NCBI GenBank assembly: GCA_937916125.1
Contig: CALGGE010000008.1
Location: 1-19,642 of the forward strand
Direction of reading: 5' to 3'
DNA from: an uncultured Elusimicrobia bacterium
GTDB lineage: Bacteria; Elusimicrobiota; Endomicrobiia; Endomicrobiales; Endomicrobiaceae
Length of the DNA stretch: 19,642 nucleotides
Shown here: piece by piece, positions 8,165 through 14,855 of the stretch
Layout: every line of letters starts with the position of its first letter
Numbering within the stretch: the stretch's first letter is position 1
Made by a program: the position numbers and the translations under genes
Notes under the pieces: model-generated
What the model saw: only the letters and a program-made list of their open reading frames with translations
What the model was told of the DNA's origin: nothing
Databases searched by the model: none

Positions 8165-8746
8165 ATGAGAAAAGCTCGTATAAAAAGAAAGACTTTTGAG
8201 ACGGATGTCGATATTGAATTGAATCTCGATTCCGCAAAGAAGCCGTCTATAAATACTACCATACCTTTTATGGATCATATGCTCACTTTGTTTGCCGCAC
8301 ATGCCGGAATATATTTGAGCATAAATGCAAAAGGTGATACGGAAATAGATGATCATCATCTTGTAGAAGATATGGGAATTACTTTAGGTCAGGCATTTAA
8401 GCAGGCTATCGGCGATAAAAAAGGCATAACAAGATACGGTCATTTTCTTCTTCCCATGGATGAAGCTCTTGCATATATAGCACTTGATATTTCGGGCAGA
8501 CCGCATTTAAGTTATGAAGCCGACATTAAATTTCAAACGACGGGCTTCAATTACGATTTAATACAGGAATTTTTTATTGCTTTTGTAAATAATGCGGCAA
8601 TAACTCTTCATATAAAAATGATGAAAGGCAGAAATAATCATCATATTGCAGAATCTATTTTTAAAGGGTTCGGGCATGCACTTGCAATAGCAATAAGTAA
8701 AAATAAAAAAAATAAAAAAATACCTTCAACGAAAGGTATTTTGTAG
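8165..8746 (+). CDS. hisB: Imidazoleglycerol-phosphate dehydratase
   Basis: Mn-dependent dehydration of imidazole-glycerol phosphate to imidazole-acetol phosphate. The 193-residue protein is the stand-alone dehydratase; the histidinol-phosphatase domain of the E. coli fusion is absent. Metal-binding signatures are FMDHML (35-40), DDHHLVED (62-69) and the repeat-related NNHHIAESIFKG (157-168). GAGGG (8156-8160) precedes the ATG by four bases. The last 15 residues are Lys/Asn-rich, and their DNA forms a hairpin (8717-8742) just before hisA. It follows the small acidic ORF. Confidence 0.96.
   Translation: MRKARIKRKTFETDVDIELNLDSAKKPSINTTIPFMDHMLTLFAAHAGIYLSINAKGDTEIDDHHLVEDMGITLGQAFKQAIGDKKGITRYGHFLLPMDEALAYIALDISGRPHLSYEADIKFQTTGFNYDLIQEFFIAFVNNAAITLHIKMMKGRNNHHIAESIFKGFGHALAIAISKNKKNKKIPSTKGIL
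8717..8742 (+). terminator. Terminator-like hairpin at the hisB-hisA junction
   Basis: AAAATACCTT (8717-8726) and AAGGTATTTT (8733-8742) form a perfect 10-bp stem with a 6-base loop, inside the last hisB codons. It is preceded by an A-rich run and ends in four T residues. It could cause partial termination or mark an mRNA processing end. The hisA ribosome site GAGG (8746-8749) begins four bases later. Confidence 0.4.
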
Positions 8747-8759
8747 AGGTAAAAACAAA

Positions 8760-9491
8760 ATGATAATAATACCTGCAGTTGATATCAGACAGGGAAATTG
8801 CGTAATGCTTAAACAGGGTAAGATTGCCGACGAGACGATTTATTCCAAAGATCCTGTTTTTATGGCAAAACTTTGGAAAGCTAAAGGTGCGGAAAGACTT
8901 CATGTTGTTGATTTGGACGGCTCTTTCTCGGGAAATCAGTCCAATAATGCCATTATAGGTAATATTTGTTTAAGCGTAGATATGCCGGTTCAGGTCGGCG
9001 GCGGAATAAGAAATATGAAGCGTATCGACGATATTTTTACGTTGGGTGCTTCTTATGCAATATTGGGAACGGTTGCCGTTTATAATCCTGATATAGTAAG
9101 ACAGGCTATAGAGAAATACGGTCCGGAAAAAATTATCGTTGCTCTTGATATTTATGAGGGAAAAGTTGCCATAGGCGGTTGGAAAGAAATTACGCCGATA
9201 AAAACGGAAGAAATGATAGAAAAATTAAAAGAAATGGGTGTAAAGGAAATAATCTATACCGATATTGCAAAAGACGGAATGCTTAAAGGACCGAATATTG
9301 ACGGACTGAAAAATATTGCAAAAATAAGTAAAATGAAAGTTATAGCTTCGGGCGGAGTAACGACCATAGAAGATGTTAAGAAGATAGCAAAACTTGAAAA
9401 GTATGGTGTTACGGGTGCTATAGTCGGGAAAGCTTTATATACGGAAGATTTTAAACTGGAAGAAGCGATAAGAGCCATTAAAGGCAACTGA
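8760..9491 (+). CDS. hisA: ProFAR isomerase (phosphoribosylformimino-AICAR-phosphate isomerase)
   Basis: Amadori isomerisation of ProFAR to PRFAR in histidine synthesis; a (beta-alpha)8 barrel of 243 residues, the usual length. The catalytic Asp8 is in IPAVDIRQG and Asp130 is in VALDI. The Trp141 loop GGW, the phosphate-binding VGGGIR (79-84) and SGGV (197-200), and TDIAKDGML (167-175) distinguish HisA from HisF. GAGG (8746-8749) supplies the ribosome site. The neighbouring hisH and hisF, often found beside it, are not in this window. Confidence 0.95.
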   Translation: MIIIPAVDIRQGNCVMLKQGKIADETIYSKDPVFMAKLWKAKGAERLHVVDLDGSFSGNQSNNAIIGNICLSVDMPVQVGGGIRNMKRIDDIFTLGASYAILGTVAVYNPDIVRQAIEKYGPEKIIVALDIYEGKVAIGGWKEITPIKTEEMIEKLKEMGVKEIIYTDIAKDGMLKGPNIDGLKNIAKISKMKVIASGGVTTIEDVKKIAKLEKYGVTGAIVGKALYTEDFKLEEAIRAIKGN

Positions 9492-9526
9492 TGTAAAATT
9501 GGAAAAGATAGAAGTGTGGAGGAAAA

Positions 9527-9916
9527 ATGTTGGAAATTACAAAACAATTAAAGTTTGACAAAAACGGTTTAATACCGGCAGTTGTTCAAGACTACAAAGA
9601 CGGAACAATCCTGATGGTTGCATATATGAACGCCGAATCTTTTGAAAAAACGTTAAAAACGAAAAAGGCTACTTATTGGAGCCGTTCCAGACAGAAGTTT
9701 TGGATAAAAGGAGAAGAATCCGGTAATATCCAGAAAGTGAAAGAAATTTATTATGACTGTGATGCGGACTGTATTTTGTTAAAAGTTATTCAGGTAGGAA
9801 ATTCCGCATGTCATACGGGGTACAGAAGTTGTTTTTACAGAAAGTTATCTTTTACCGGTAAAACAAGAGTTGTCGGCGAGAAAATTTTTGATCCAAAAAA
9901 AGTTTACGGGAAATAG
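9527..9916 (+). CDS. hisI: Phosphoribosyl-AMP cyclohydrolase
   Basis: Opens the purine ring of PR-AMP, the third histidine step. The 129-residue protein is the single-function HisI without the HisE pyrophosphatase domain. Signatures are LMVAYMN (29-35), ATYWSRSR (48-55), the metal site DCDADC (77-82), and ACHTG (94-98) with RSCF (100-103), which carry the Zn-type cysteines. GGAGG ends four bases before the ATG. It is followed by a spacer of 81 bases with a hairpin and tandem repeats before trpF, so the his run may partly stop here. Confidence 0.95.
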   Translation: MLEITKQLKFDKNGLIPAVVQDYKDGTILMVAYMNAESFEKTLKTKKATYWSRSRQKFWIKGEESGNIQKVKEIYYDCDADCILLKVIQVGNSACHTGYRSCFYRKLSFTGKTRVVGEKIFDPKKVYGK

Positions 9917-9939
9917 AAATTTTTGCAGAGCAAAAATTT
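9917..9939 (+). terminator. Hairpin with AGA triloop directly after the hisI stop
   Basis: AAATTTTTGC (9917-9926) and GCAAAAATTT (9930-9939) form a perfect 10-bp stem around the loop AGA, directly after TAG 9914-9916. The bottom of the stem ends in TTT. It may be a weak terminator or 3'-end stabiliser. A near copy of the core (one mismatch in 20 bases) lies at 18118-18137. Confidence 0.45.
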
Positions 9940-9942
9940 GAG

Positions 9943-9974
9943 GTATAGATGTATAGAAGTATGGATGTATGGAA
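9943..9974. repeat. Four tandem 8-bp repeats in the hisI-trpF spacer
   Basis: The units are GTATAGAT, GTATAGAA, GTATGGAT and GTATGGAA. They can also be read as two 16-bp repeats that differ by A to G at one position in each half. The stretch lies between the hisI hairpin and the trpF ribosome site. Confidence 0.75.
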
Positions 9975-9997
9975 AAGTTTAACAGATTGAGGATATA

Positions 9998-10624
9998 ATG
10001 TTAAAAGTAAAAATTTGCGGTATAACAAACTATGACGATGCACTAAATGCAACAAATTTAGGGGCGGACTATTTAGGGTTTCAGTTGGTAAAGGATTCTC
10101 CTAAAAAAGTTTCCGATAAAATGCTAAAAGAAGTCAACGAAAAGTTACCTCCTTTTGTTATTGCCGTCGGCATATTTGCGGACAGCGATCAGAAAACAAT
10201 AACAAAAGTAGTTAAAAAGACAGCTATAAAAGCAGTTCAGCTTAACGGAAATGAAACTCCGGAATTTTGCAAGGCTTTGTCCGTTGCACTCGGCGTAAAA
10301 GTATTAAAATATGTAAAATTCACGGATGTTTCCGATATTGAGAAACTTCGTCCTTATTTCGATAATGTGGATTATTTTGTTCTTGATATTTCTTCTACGG
10401 ATGAAACGGGAAAAGAAGCCCTTGCATTAAATGCACTTTCCGTGCTTGAACAAATAGCTGTTCCTTGTTTTATAACTGGCGGTATATCGTCGGATAATGT
10501 CGGAGAAATTGTTGAAAAATATAAACCGTACGCCGTAGAAGCCGATTCTTCCGTTGAAAGATTACAACGCAGAAAGGATTTTAATAAAACCGCAGATTTT
10601 ATTAAAGCCGCACATTCTTTGTAG
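9998..10624 (+). CDS. trpF: Phosphoribosylanthranilate isomerase, divergent (TrpF-like)
   Basis: Best fit is TrpF, which isomerises phosphoribosylanthranilate in tryptophan synthesis; a (beta-alpha)8 barrel of 208 residues. VKICGIT with Cys7 (general base) and LDIS with Asp130 (general acid position) are kept, as is the phosphate-binding ITGGISSDNV (159-168). Several usually conserved sites differ: SPR reads SPK (Lys37), QLHG reads QLNG (Asn83), GGTG reads DETG (135-138), and the C-terminal VDVSSGVE reads VEADSSVE (180-187). It lies behind his genes with no trp neighbour. It may be a functional but drifted TrpF, or a relative with a changed substrate. GAGG at 9989-9992 serves ATG 9998. Confidence 0.8.
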   Translation: MLKVKICGITNYDDALNATNLGADYLGFQLVKDSPKKVSDKMLKEVNEKLPPFVIAVGIFADSDQKTITKVVKKTAIKAVQLNGNETPEFCKALSVALGVKVLKYVKFTDVSDIEKLRPYFDNVDYFVLDISSTDETGKEALALNALSVLEQIAVPCFITGGISSDNVGEIVEKYKPYAVEADSSVERLQRRKDFNKTADFIKAAHSL

Positions 10625-10643
10625 TGATGTTATAAGGAAAATA

Positions 10644-10703
10644 ATGAAATTAAAAACTCGCAAACAAAAGATTTTTCGTTTGCGAGTTTCTTTGAAGGAA
10701 TAG
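10644..10703 (+). CDS. Possible 19-residue basic leader peptide before cinA
   Basis: A short ORF has its own AAGGA (10634-10638), five bases before the ATG. It encodes MKLKTRKQKIFRLRVSLKE and stops four bases before the cinA start. Nine of 19 residues are Lys or Arg. Its codons run across the 10654-10689 hairpin, and the AAGGA for cinA lies in its last codons, so translating it would open the hairpin. It may equally be chance. Confidence 0.3.
   Translation: MKLKTRKQKIFRLRVSLKE
10654..10689 (+). terminator. Strong hairpin / intrinsic terminator between trpF and cinA
   Basis: AAACTCGCAAAC (10654-10665) and GTTTGCGAGTTT (10678-10689) form a perfect 12-bp stem. Four further A-T pairs form inside after a bulged C, leaving a 3-base loop. 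TTTCTTT follows. This is the strongest hairpin of the window and a credible terminator for the his-trpF unit. No room remains for a cinA promoter between it and the cinA start, which suggests read-through or attenuation. Confidence 0.6.
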
Positions 10704-10707
10704 CAAA

Positions 10708-12006
10708 ATGAATATAGAATTGATTTGTTCGGGAAGCGAACTTTTGACGGGGAAACTTAATACTCATGCAGGATTTATCGGAGAAAAACTTAATGATTTG
10801 GGAATAGGTTTATCTTTGGTTACTACCGTTTCCGACAGAAAAGCCGAGTTTTCACAGGTGTTGAGCGATGCGGTTAAAAGAAGTTCCGTTATTATTATTA
10901 CAGGCGGTCTCGGACCTACTTTTGACGATATCACGGTAGAAACCGTATCCGAAATATTGAATATAAAAACTCATAAAGATGAAACGGTTGCAAATGCCAT
11001 TGTTCAATACTTTGAAAAAAGAGGCATAAATTGTCCTGCCTCAAATAATGAAAGACAGGCACAAATTCTTGACGGTGCTAAAGTTCTGGAAAACAGGTTT
11101 GGGACAGCTCCGGGACAGATGTTGCATTTTCAATACGTAGTCGATGAAAATAAAAAAGTCAGAAAAACAATATTTTTGCTTCCCGGACCTCCGAGAGAAA
11201 TGTGTCCGATGTTTGAAGAAAATGTTTTACCTTTTATGAGAAGCTATCAGGTTAAAATGAAAAAAACATTGGTTCTTCATATTTGCGGTATGGCGGAATC
11301 TTTAGTTGACGAAAAAATAAAACCTACAATAAATTATCTTGCCAACAATGATGATGTTGAATTTGCAATTTTAGCTCATAATTTTTTGATAGACGTTAAA
11401 GTTTCGGTTAGCGGAGAAAATGAACTTACTATTGACGATACGTTGAAAAATATCAATCAGGAATTTATTAATGTTTTGGGAGATAATATTTACGGATACG
11501 GGGCTGATACGTTGGAAGGCGTTATTCAAAAAATGCTTGTAGAAAATAAAAAGACCGTTTCGGTTGCGGAATCCTGCACGGGAGGATTGCTCGCAGCAAA
11601 ACTTACAAATACCGCGGGAAGTTCTGCTTGTTTTAAACAGTCGGTTGTTACTTATTCCAATGAATCAAAAATGCAATTGTTGGGAGTAAAACCCGAAACT
11701 TTGGAACAATTCGGAGCGGTAAGTGCGGAAACTGCAACGGAAATGCTTAACGGTATTTTGAATTTGTCAAAAGCCGATTATGCCGTAAGTATTACGGGAA
11801 TTGCCGGTCCCGACGGCGGAACAAAAGAAAAACCGGTAGGTCTTGTGTATATAGGCATATCTTTTAACGAAAATCATGAAGTACATAAATTTAAATTTTT
11901 GGGAACAAGAGCGGATATAAGACAACGTTCGGTAAATGTCGCTCTGGACAGTCTGAGAAGAATGATATTAAAAACAAGAACTAAAAAAGTTAAAAAAGAT
12001 AGTTGA
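10708..12006 (+). CDS. cinA: CinA: NMN deamidase / competence-damage protein, two-domain form
   Basis: Two domains are visible. The N-terminal MoCF-biosynthesis-like domain (about 3-170) has GSELLTGKLNTHA, TGGLGPTFDD (65-74) and LLPGPPREM. This domain is linked to pyrophosphatase activity in the family. The C-terminal PncC domain (about 265-425) has VAESCTGGLLAAKLT (286-300), VTYSNESK and GIAGPDGGT (364-372). PncC hydrolyses nicotinamide mononucleotide to nicotinate mononucleotide in pyridine salvage. The length of 432 is typical of full-length CinA. AAGGA (10695-10699) serves ATG 10708. The C-terminus ends in a Lys-rich tail. Cytoplasmic. The downstream spacer of 115 bases separates it from ruvX. 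Confidence 0.93.
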   Translation: MNIELICSGSELLTGKLNTHAGFIGEKLNDLGIGLSLVTTVSDRKAEFSQVLSDAVKRSSVIIITGGLGPTFDDITVETVSEILNIKTHKDETVANAIVQYFEKRGINCPASNNERQAQILDGAKVLENRFGTAPGQMLHFQYVVDENKKVRKTIFLLPGPPREMCPMFEENVLPFMRSYQVKMKKTLVLHICGMAESLVDEKIKPTINYLANNDDVEFAILAHNFLIDVKVSVSGENELTIDDTLKNINQEFINVLGDNIYGYGADTLEGVIQKMLVENKKTVSVAESCTGGLLAAKLTNTAGSSACFKQSVVTYSNESKMQLLGVKPETLEQFGAVSAETATEMLNGILNLSKADYAVSITGIAGPDGGTKEKPVGLVYIGISFNENHEVHKFKFLGTRADIRQRSVNVALDSLRRMILKTRTKKVKKDS

Positions 12007-12021
12007 AAGGTTGAAAAGTTG
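12002..12021. repeat. 8-bp tandem repeats after cinA
   Basis: GTTGAAAG (12002-12009) is followed by GTTGAAAA (12010-12017) and a partial GTTG. It begins inside the cinA stop codon region. The rest of this 115-base spacer holds a small inverted repeat AAATTG/CAATTT (12062-12078) and the hairpin at 12099-12121. I see no clear promoter in it. Confidence 0.55.
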
Positions 12022-12098
12022 TTACGCGAAAGCTTGGAATAAAATATTAATTATTTAACAAAAATTGTTTTGCAATTTCTACTGAAAACTATTCAACT

Positions 12099-12121
12099 AA
12101 AAATTTTCGGAGAAAATTTTT
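12099..12121 (+). promoter_or_regulatory. Hairpin presenting the ruvX ribosome site in its loop
   Basis: AAAAATTTTC (12099-12108) and GAAAATTTTT (12112-12121) pair perfectly around the loop GGA. The Shine-Dalgarno GGAG (12109-12112) is the loop plus the closing G, and the ATG follows at 12122. The structure could tune ribosome access, although the stem is almost all A-T. Confidence 0.4.
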
Positions 12122-12535
12122 ATGAGATATTTGGGTGTTGATTACGGGAAAAAAAGAATCGGTTTGGCTTTGTCCGATATTATGGGAATAATGGCTCAGC
12201 CTTTTGATGTTATAGAGTTTAAAGGACTTAAAAATAATATTGAAAATATTTTAAAAATAGCAAAAGAAAAAGAAGTTTCCTGCATTGTCGTCGGTAAACC
12301 GGTTAATATGAACGCAACCGAAGGGGAAATGGCTGCACTTGCCGAAGAATTTGTTGAAGAACTTAAAAAAAATACCGATATAAAGGTTGAAATGATTGAC
12401 GAAAGACTTACTACCGCTCAAGCCGAACGGGTTTTGGTTGAAGAGGCAAATATTTCCAGAGAAAAAAGAAAAGGTTTGCGTGACAAACTGGCAGCCACTT
12501 TTATTCTTCAAACATATCTTGATATTCATTCCTGA
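12122..12535 (+). CDS. ruvX: YqgF/RuvX-family putative pre-16S rRNA nuclease (Holliday-junction resolvase fold)
   Basis: RNase H-fold protein of 137 residues. The family is linked to maturation of the 16S rRNA 5' end and, in some reports, to Holliday-junction cleavage. It has LGVDYGKKRIGLALSD (4-19) with the first catalytic Asp7, VVGKPVNMNATEG in place of the common VGLP motif, IDERLTTAQAE with the conserved Glu, and the last acidic residue in RDKLAATFILQTYLD. Length is normal. GGAG at 12109-12112 serves the ATG. The yacP gene starts eight bases after its stop, so the two are probably co-transcribed. Confidence 0.92.
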   Translation: MRYLGVDYGKKRIGLALSDIMGIMAQPFDVIEFKGLKNNIENILKIAKEKEVSCIVVGKPVNMNATEGEMAALAEEFVEELKKNTDIKVEMIDERLTTAQAERVLVEEANISREKRKGLRDKLAATFILQTYLDIHS

Positions 12536-12543
12536 GAGGCGTT

Positions 12544-13134
12544 ATGGAATATTTGGTTGACGGGTATAACGTTATAAGATACAGTGAGATGTTTTCTGCT
12601 CGGACATTGGAACAACAGAGAAATAAGCTCATTGATTTTATTTTGCGTTATAATCCTCAAGGGAAAAACAAAATTACCGTTGTCTTTGATTGTAAAAGTT
12701 CCAATCCTTATGAGCCGGACAGCTGGACGACCACAACAATAAAAGGTATCAAAACTATTTTCAGCGAGGGGCAAAAGAGTGCCGATGATGTAATAGTGGA
12801 GTATGTTGATAATTCTCAAAGACCTTACAATATTGTTGTCGTTACAAATGATAAGGGAATTTACAGAAGAATCGGCGGTAAAGGTGCAAAGAAAATGTCA
12901 GTTGCGGAGTTTATATACAATAGAGCAAAAAACGAAAGTGTCGTTAATAATGTCGTGAAAATGAAGCAGAAAGACGATTTCTCCGCAATCAGCAGAGAAC
13001 TCAGCGATTTGTGGTTAAAAGATAAATCTTCCGAAAATAAAAATCAAAAATCAAAAAATAAAAATAAAACTTCTGATACGGAGTTTGATATAACTGCGGA
13101 GCTTAGCGATTTATGGTTAAAAGAGGACAAATAA
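12544..13134 (+). CDS. YacP-like NYN-domain (PIN-fold) putative endoribonuclease with duplicated C-terminal motif
   Basis: The NYN domain spans about residues 1-140: VDGYNVI with Asp6 and Asn9 (5-11), VVFDCK (46-51), SADDVIVEYV (79-88) and VVTNDKGI (99-106), the usual acidic metal site. The relative in B. subtilis, Rae1/YacP, is a ribosome-associated mRNA endonuclease, so a role in RNA decay is likely but not proven here. The tail is unusual: ELSDLWLK occurs twice (152-159 and 186-193), separated by a Lys/Asn/Ser-rich linker. AGAGG lies just before ATG 12544. The last 22 bases overlap the start of mltG. Confidence 0.85.
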   Translation: MEYLVDGYNVIRYSEMFSARTLEQQRNKLIDFILRYNPQGKNKITVVFDCKSSNPYEPDSWTTTTIKGIKTIFSEGQKSADDVIVEYVDNSQRPYNIVVVTNDKGIYRRIGGKGAKKMSVAEFIYNRAKNESVVNNVVKMKQKDDFSAISRELSDLWLKDKSSENKNQKSKNKNKTSDTEFDITAELSDLWLKEDK

Positions 13135-14069
13135 TATCAACAATTGTTTTATTGGCGTTTTTTTTATCTTTTGTTTTTTTTCTCCTTTTTAAAAGTAAAG
13201 ACGGAAAAGAAACGGAAGTTTTTATTCCTAAAGGCTCTTCACCGGTAAAAATAGCGAAGATCTTAAAAGATAAAAAAATTATTTCTTATCCGAAGCTTTT
13301 TACCGGTACCGTAAAATTTCTCGGTTATTCCAAACGGCTTAAGGCGGGACTTTACGATTTTAACGACGGTGATTCTCTGATAAAAGTAATCAAAAAATTA
13401 AAAAACGGCGACAACAAAAATGTTCGTGTTACTATACCTGAGGGTTTTGTAATAAAACAGATAGGGAAAGTCCTTGAAGAAAAAAATATCTGCTCAAAAG
13501 AAAAATTTGTAGAAATCGCAATGTCAAAAAAACTTGAAGGATATTTATTCCCTAATACATACTTCTTACCGCCTCAAACGGATGAAAACGAAGTAATAAA
13601 AACTTTAAATAACGAATTTAACAAATATTGGACGAAAGAAAAAGAAGACAGACTGCAACGGATTAATATGAGTAAAAAAGATGTTGTAATTCTTGCATCG
13701 ATAGTGGAGAGAGAGGCTGTTTCGGATAACGAAAGACCTGTTATTGCCGGTGTATTTATTAACAGGCTTAAGAAAAGAATGCGTCTTGAATCTTGTGCAA
13801 CGGTATTGTATGCTATGGGAGAAAATAAGGAAAGATTGACTTATGCCGATTTGGAGTTTCAGTCTCCTTACAATACGTACAGACATTTCGGTCTTCCGCC
13901 GGCTCCTATATGCAATCCCGGAGCAAAAGCTCTTGATGCAGTTTTATATCCTGCAATAACAAACAGTTTGTATTTCGTTTCCAAAGGCAACGGCACTCAT
14001 TTTTTTGCGGAATCATTGGAAGAACATGTCAGGAATAAAAAAGTTACAAAGAAAGCAAAGCTTTCTTAG
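13113..14069 (+). CDS. mltG: Endolytic murein transglycosylase MltG (YceG-like)
   Basis: Cuts nascent peptidoglycan glycan strands at the outer face of the inner membrane. The 318-residue protein has a short basic N-terminus, one TM anchor (about 6-26) and a LysM-like lead (35-110). The catalytic domain follows, with EGYLFPNTY (142-150), ASIVEREA carrying the catalytic Glu199, INRLKKRMRLES, and GLPPAPICNPG (260-270). Cysteines at 127, 228 and 267 are additional features. ATG 13113 overlaps yacP by 22 bases. GGAG (13098-13101) is eleven bases away, rather far, so a downstream non-ATG start after AGAGG (13121-13125) is possible, but ATG gives the best topology. The stop is in a hairpin (14049-14067). 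Confidence 0.92.
   Translation: MVKRGQIISTIVLLAFFLSFVFFLLFKSKDGKETEVFIPKGSSPVKIAKILKDKKIISYPKLFTGTVKFLGYSKRLKAGLYDFNDGDSLIKVIKKLKNGDNKNVRVTIPEGFVIKQIGKVLEEKNICSKEKFVEIAMSKKLEGYLFPNTYFLPPQTDENEVIKTLNNEFNKYWTKEKEDRLQRINMSKKDVVILASIVEREAVSDNERPVIAGVFINRLKKRMRLESCATVLYAMGENKERLTYADLEFQSPYNTYRHFGLPPAPICNPGAKALDAVLYPAITNSLYFVSKGNGTHFFAESLEEHVRNKKVTKKAKLS
14049..14067 (+). terminator. Hairpin with AAA triloop at the mltG stop
   Basis: AAGAAAGC (14049-14056) and GCTTTCTT (14060-14067) pair perfectly around AAA, within the last mltG codons. No T-run follows directly, so it may protect the 3' end rather than terminate. Confidence 0.35.
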
Positions 14070-14072
14070 AGG

Positions 14073-14104
14073 ATTAGAAGATTTGACGATTGGAAGATTT
14101 GAAG
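14073..14104. repeat. Four tandem 8-bp units after mltG
   Basis: ATTAGAAG, ATTTGACG, ATTGGAAG and ATTTGAAG form two 16-bp repeats with two mismatches. They share the TTRGAAG theme of the other spacers. Confidence 0.7.
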
Positions 14105-14139
14105 GAATTTTTAGTTTTATAAAAGTGAAGTGAAATTTG

Positions 14140-14168
14140 TTGACATATCAGGTATTCTTTGGTAAAAT
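14140..14168 (+). promoter_or_regulatory. Strong sigma-70 promoter of the cyclophilin operon
   Basis: A perfect -35 TTGACA (14140-14145), a 17-base spacer and -10 TAAAAT (14163-14168). The expected transcription start near 14175 lies only about three bases ahead of ATG 14178, and there is no Shine-Dalgarno between. This predicts an essentially leaderless mRNA. Confidence 0.75.
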
Positions 14169-14177
14169 TCTTCTATT

Positions 14178-14831
14178 ATGAAAAAAATATATTTTATGTT
14201 GTTTATGACGTTGTTTGTTTTGGGCTGTTCTGCGGGTACAACCGTAGTTCAGAAGTCGGAAACTTCCGGGTTGGATAGCGAAGATAAGGAAAACACGGAA
14301 GAGATTATAAAATTGGAGAAAAAAATGAAAGCAATTATTGAAACATCCATGGGTAATATTGAAGTGGAATTGTTTGCCGAAGAATCCCCGATAACGGTGG
14401 AAAATTTTGTAGGTCTTGCCGAGGGTAAAAAAGAATTTATCGATCCTAAAACGGGTGAAAAAACAAAGAGAAGATTTTATGACGGTTTAACTTTCCACAG
14501 AGTAATTCCGGAATTTATGATACAGGGCGGATGTCCTTTGGGAACGGGAACAGGCGGTCCGGGATACAAATTTCAGGATGAAACAAATAACGGGCTGTCG
14601 TTTGATAAGCCCGGTCTTCTTGCAATGGCAAATGCCGGTCCTAACACAAACGGTTCACAATTCTTTATAACTGAAGTTAAAACTCCGTGGTTAACCGGAC
14701 ATCATACCATTTTCGGACAGGTCGTAAGCAGTAAAGATTTGGATATAGTAAAGAAAATTGCAAGAGTTGATGCCGATTTGTCTGATAAACCGTTGGATGA
14801 CGTAATAATAAAAAAAATAATAATAAAATAA
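14178..14831 (+). CDS. Cyclophilin-type peptidyl-prolyl cis-trans isomerase, lipoprotein form
   Basis: Assists folding by isomerising Xaa-Pro bonds. Residues 1-16 are a lipoprotein signal, with a KK n-region and hydrophobic core ending in FVLG before Cys17. A polar linker (18-49) follows, then a complete cyclophilin domain (about 50-217) with TFHRVIPEFMIQGG (105-118, catalytic Arg108), MANAGPNTNGSQFFIT (150-165) and WLTGHHTIFGQV. It should be anchored in the periplasm. The first ATG seems leaderless. Met50 at 14325 has its own GGAG (14315-14318) six bases upstream and begins exactly at the domain, so a cytosolic form of 168 residues is plausible. The DJ-1 gene follows 24 bases later. Confidence 0.93.
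   Translation: MKKIYFMLFMTLFVLGCSAGTTVVQKSETSGLDSEDKENTEEIIKLEKKMKAIIETSMGNIEVELFAEESPITVENFVGLAEGKKEFIDPKTGEKTKRRFYDGLTFHRVIPEFMIQGGCPLGTGTGGPGYKFQDETNNGLSFDKPGLLAMANAGPNTNGSQFFITEVKTPWLTGHHTIFGQVVSSKDLDIVKKIARVDADLSDKPLDDVIIKKIIIK
14315..14327 (+). promoter_or_regulatory. Internal ribosome site and alternative start in the cyclophilin gene
   Basis: GGAG (14315-14318), six bases, then an in-frame ATG (14325-14327) that is codon 50. It lies at the junction between the Lys/Glu-rich linker and the conserved domain (MKAIIETSMGNIEVEL). Starting here removes the lipoprotein signal. Confidence 0.5.
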
Positions 14832-14855
14832 AGTTCGCCGTTATCGGAATTTTAT

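Noticed and set aside
9943..9974. CRISPR array from the spacer repeats
   Set aside because: Units are 8 bp and directly adjacent with no spacers, and no cas gene is present.
6773..10624. Complete histidine operon
   Set aside because: Only hisD, hisB, hisA and hisI are here; hisG, hisC, hisH, hisF and hisE are missing, so the remaining genes must lie elsewhere.
13605..13886. Minus-strand ORF opposite mltG
   Set aside because: It lies over the conserved catalytic part of mltG and has no motif of its own.
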